A stretch of DNA of 23,266 nucleotides. Origin: CAZJDV01 sp964544865 (GTDB lineage Bacteria; Chloroflexota; Dehalococcoidia; Lucifugimonadales; CAJWER01). Shown piece after piece: positions 22,659-23,266 of the stretch; the first letter of the stretch is position 1, and every line of letters starts with the position of its first letter. The DNA is taken from positions 1 to 23,266 of the forward strand of contig CAZJDV010000037.1 of the NCBI GenBank assembly GCA_964544865.1, written 5' to 3'. The notes under the pieces are model-generated. The model was not told the DNA's origin. It made no database searches and saw only the letters and a program-made list of their open reading frames with translations. A program made the translations under genes and the position numbers.

Positions 22659-22970
22659 CTACATTTTCATCGAGATGTGAACGCCGGCGGGCACGTTCAG
22701 TCTGGTCAGGGAATCGATGGTCTTTGGCGATGGGTCCACGATATCGATCAGGCGATTGTGAGTCCTCAGCTCGAAGTGCTCCCTTGAGTCCTTGTAGACA
22801 TGGGGCGACCGTATGACGCAGAACCGCTTGATGGTGGTCGGCATCGGAACCGGGCCGGCAACCTGGGCGCCCGTCCGCTCCGCGGATTCCACGATCTGCC
22901 CTGCCCAGAGGTCGAGGATTCTGTGGTCGAACGCCTTGAGTATTATTCTGATTTTCTGTTTGGTGACCAT
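22659..22970 (-). CDS. rpsJ: 30S ribosomal protein S10
   Basis: 103 residues. KIRIILKAFDHRILDLWAGQIVESAERTGAQVAGPVPMPT and RFCVIRSPHVYKDSREHFELRTHNRLIDI are highly conserved S10 blocks. S10 is in the 30S head and is also NusE in transcription antitermination. It comes 24 bases after fusA, without an intervening tuf gene. Confidence 0.98.
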   Translation of the reverse strand: MVTKQKIRIILKAFDHRILDLWAGQIVESAERTGAQVAGPVPMPTTIKRFCVIRSPHVYKDSREHFELRTHNRLIDIVDPSPKTIDSLTRLNVPAGVHISMKM

Positions 22971-22994
22971 GGACCGGCGGCCCTCCCTACGGGA

Positions 22995-23266
22995 TTACCT
23001 GGGTATTACAAGTTCGGGGGCTTCCTCATAGGCATCGAATTCCATCGAATAGCTAGCCCTGCCCTGGGTGAGAGAGCGCAGCATGTCCGCGTATCCAAAG
23101 ACCTCGCCCAGGGGAACACGCGCCTTGACCGACTGTATGTCCCCCTGGCCCTCGATATTTCTGATGTTGGCGCGCCGGCGTCCCAGGTCTCCGAGGACCT
23201 CGCCCAGGAACTCGCCGGAGGTCACTATCTCCAGCCGCATCACGGGCTCCAGCAAGACCGGGGCCG
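22995..23266 (-). CDS. fusA: Elongation factor G, C-terminal fragment (gene continues past the window)
   Basis: About 90 C-terminal residues remain, open to the right edge. The sequence VLLEPVMRLEIVTSGEFLGE is the start of EF-G domain V, followed by GDLGRRRANIRNIEGQGD, a VPLGEVFGYADMLRSLTQGR motif and the FDAYEEAPELV end. EF-G drives translocation. The position before rpsJ fits the str operon end (rpsL-rpsG-fusA), so fusA rather than a paralogue is the best reading, though domain V is also shared by ribosome-protection proteins. Confidence 0.9.
   Translation of the reverse strand, partial: APVLLEPVMRLEIVTSGEFLGEVLGDLGRRRANIRNIEGQGDIQSVKARVPLGEVFGYADMLRSLTQGRASYSMEFDAYEEAPELVIPR

Overview
The window looks like a bacterial chromosome segment of GC-rich composition, most likely from the Chloroflexota and plausibly the Dehalococcoidia/SAR202 side of that phylum. 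This is inferred from the gene order (fusA directly before rpsJ with no tuf between them, and a type-Z zinc S14), from the run rplQ-truA-rplM-rpsI, and from the neighbouring FAH-family and HpcH/HpaI catabolic genes. No 16S or tRNA gene is present to confirm it. Almost every gene is on the minus strand, so transcription runs from the right edge to the left.

From about 23266 down to 3918 there is one nearly unbroken S10-spc-alpha ribosomal superoperon: fusA (3' end only), rpsJ, rplC, rplD, rplW, rplB, rpsS, rplV, rpsC, rplP, rpmC, rpsQ, rplN, rplX, rplE, rpsN, rpsH, rplF, rplR, rpsE, rpmD, rplO, secY, adk, map, infA, rpmJ, rpsM, rpsK, a six-helix membrane protein of unknown role, rpsD, rpoA, rplQ, truA, rplM and rpsI. 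Many genes overlap by 1 to 8 bases (ATGA, GTGA, TTGA or TAATG junctions), which points to translational coupling. A strong intrinsic terminator at 3866-3897 closes the operon. About ten of these genes use GTG or TTG starts.

The most unusual content lies inside this housekeeping operon. Ribosomal protein S17 is about 298 residues long instead of about 85, because of a roughly 215-residue, Glu/Ala/Pro-rich, strongly acidic C-terminal tail built from 15- or 17-residue tandem repeats. L5 carries a 92-residue N-terminal extension that is Lys/Ala/Arg-rich in its central part. RpoA also ends in a short acidic tail, and a polytopic membrane protein sits between rpsK and rpsD.

The left 3.9 kb is a different kind of region. 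It contains an HpcH/HpaI-type aldolase gene, two small membrane-protein genes that both appear broken (one in-frame amber stop, one frameshift), and two FAH-family hydrolase/isomerase genes. A perfect 14-bp hairpin lies between the FAH genes. At the left edge there is an inverted repeat with short direct repeats, and the last codons of a plus-strand gene. The aldolase and the two FAH genes could act in degradation of 2-oxo or aromatic-derived acids, but the substrates cannot be read from sequence.
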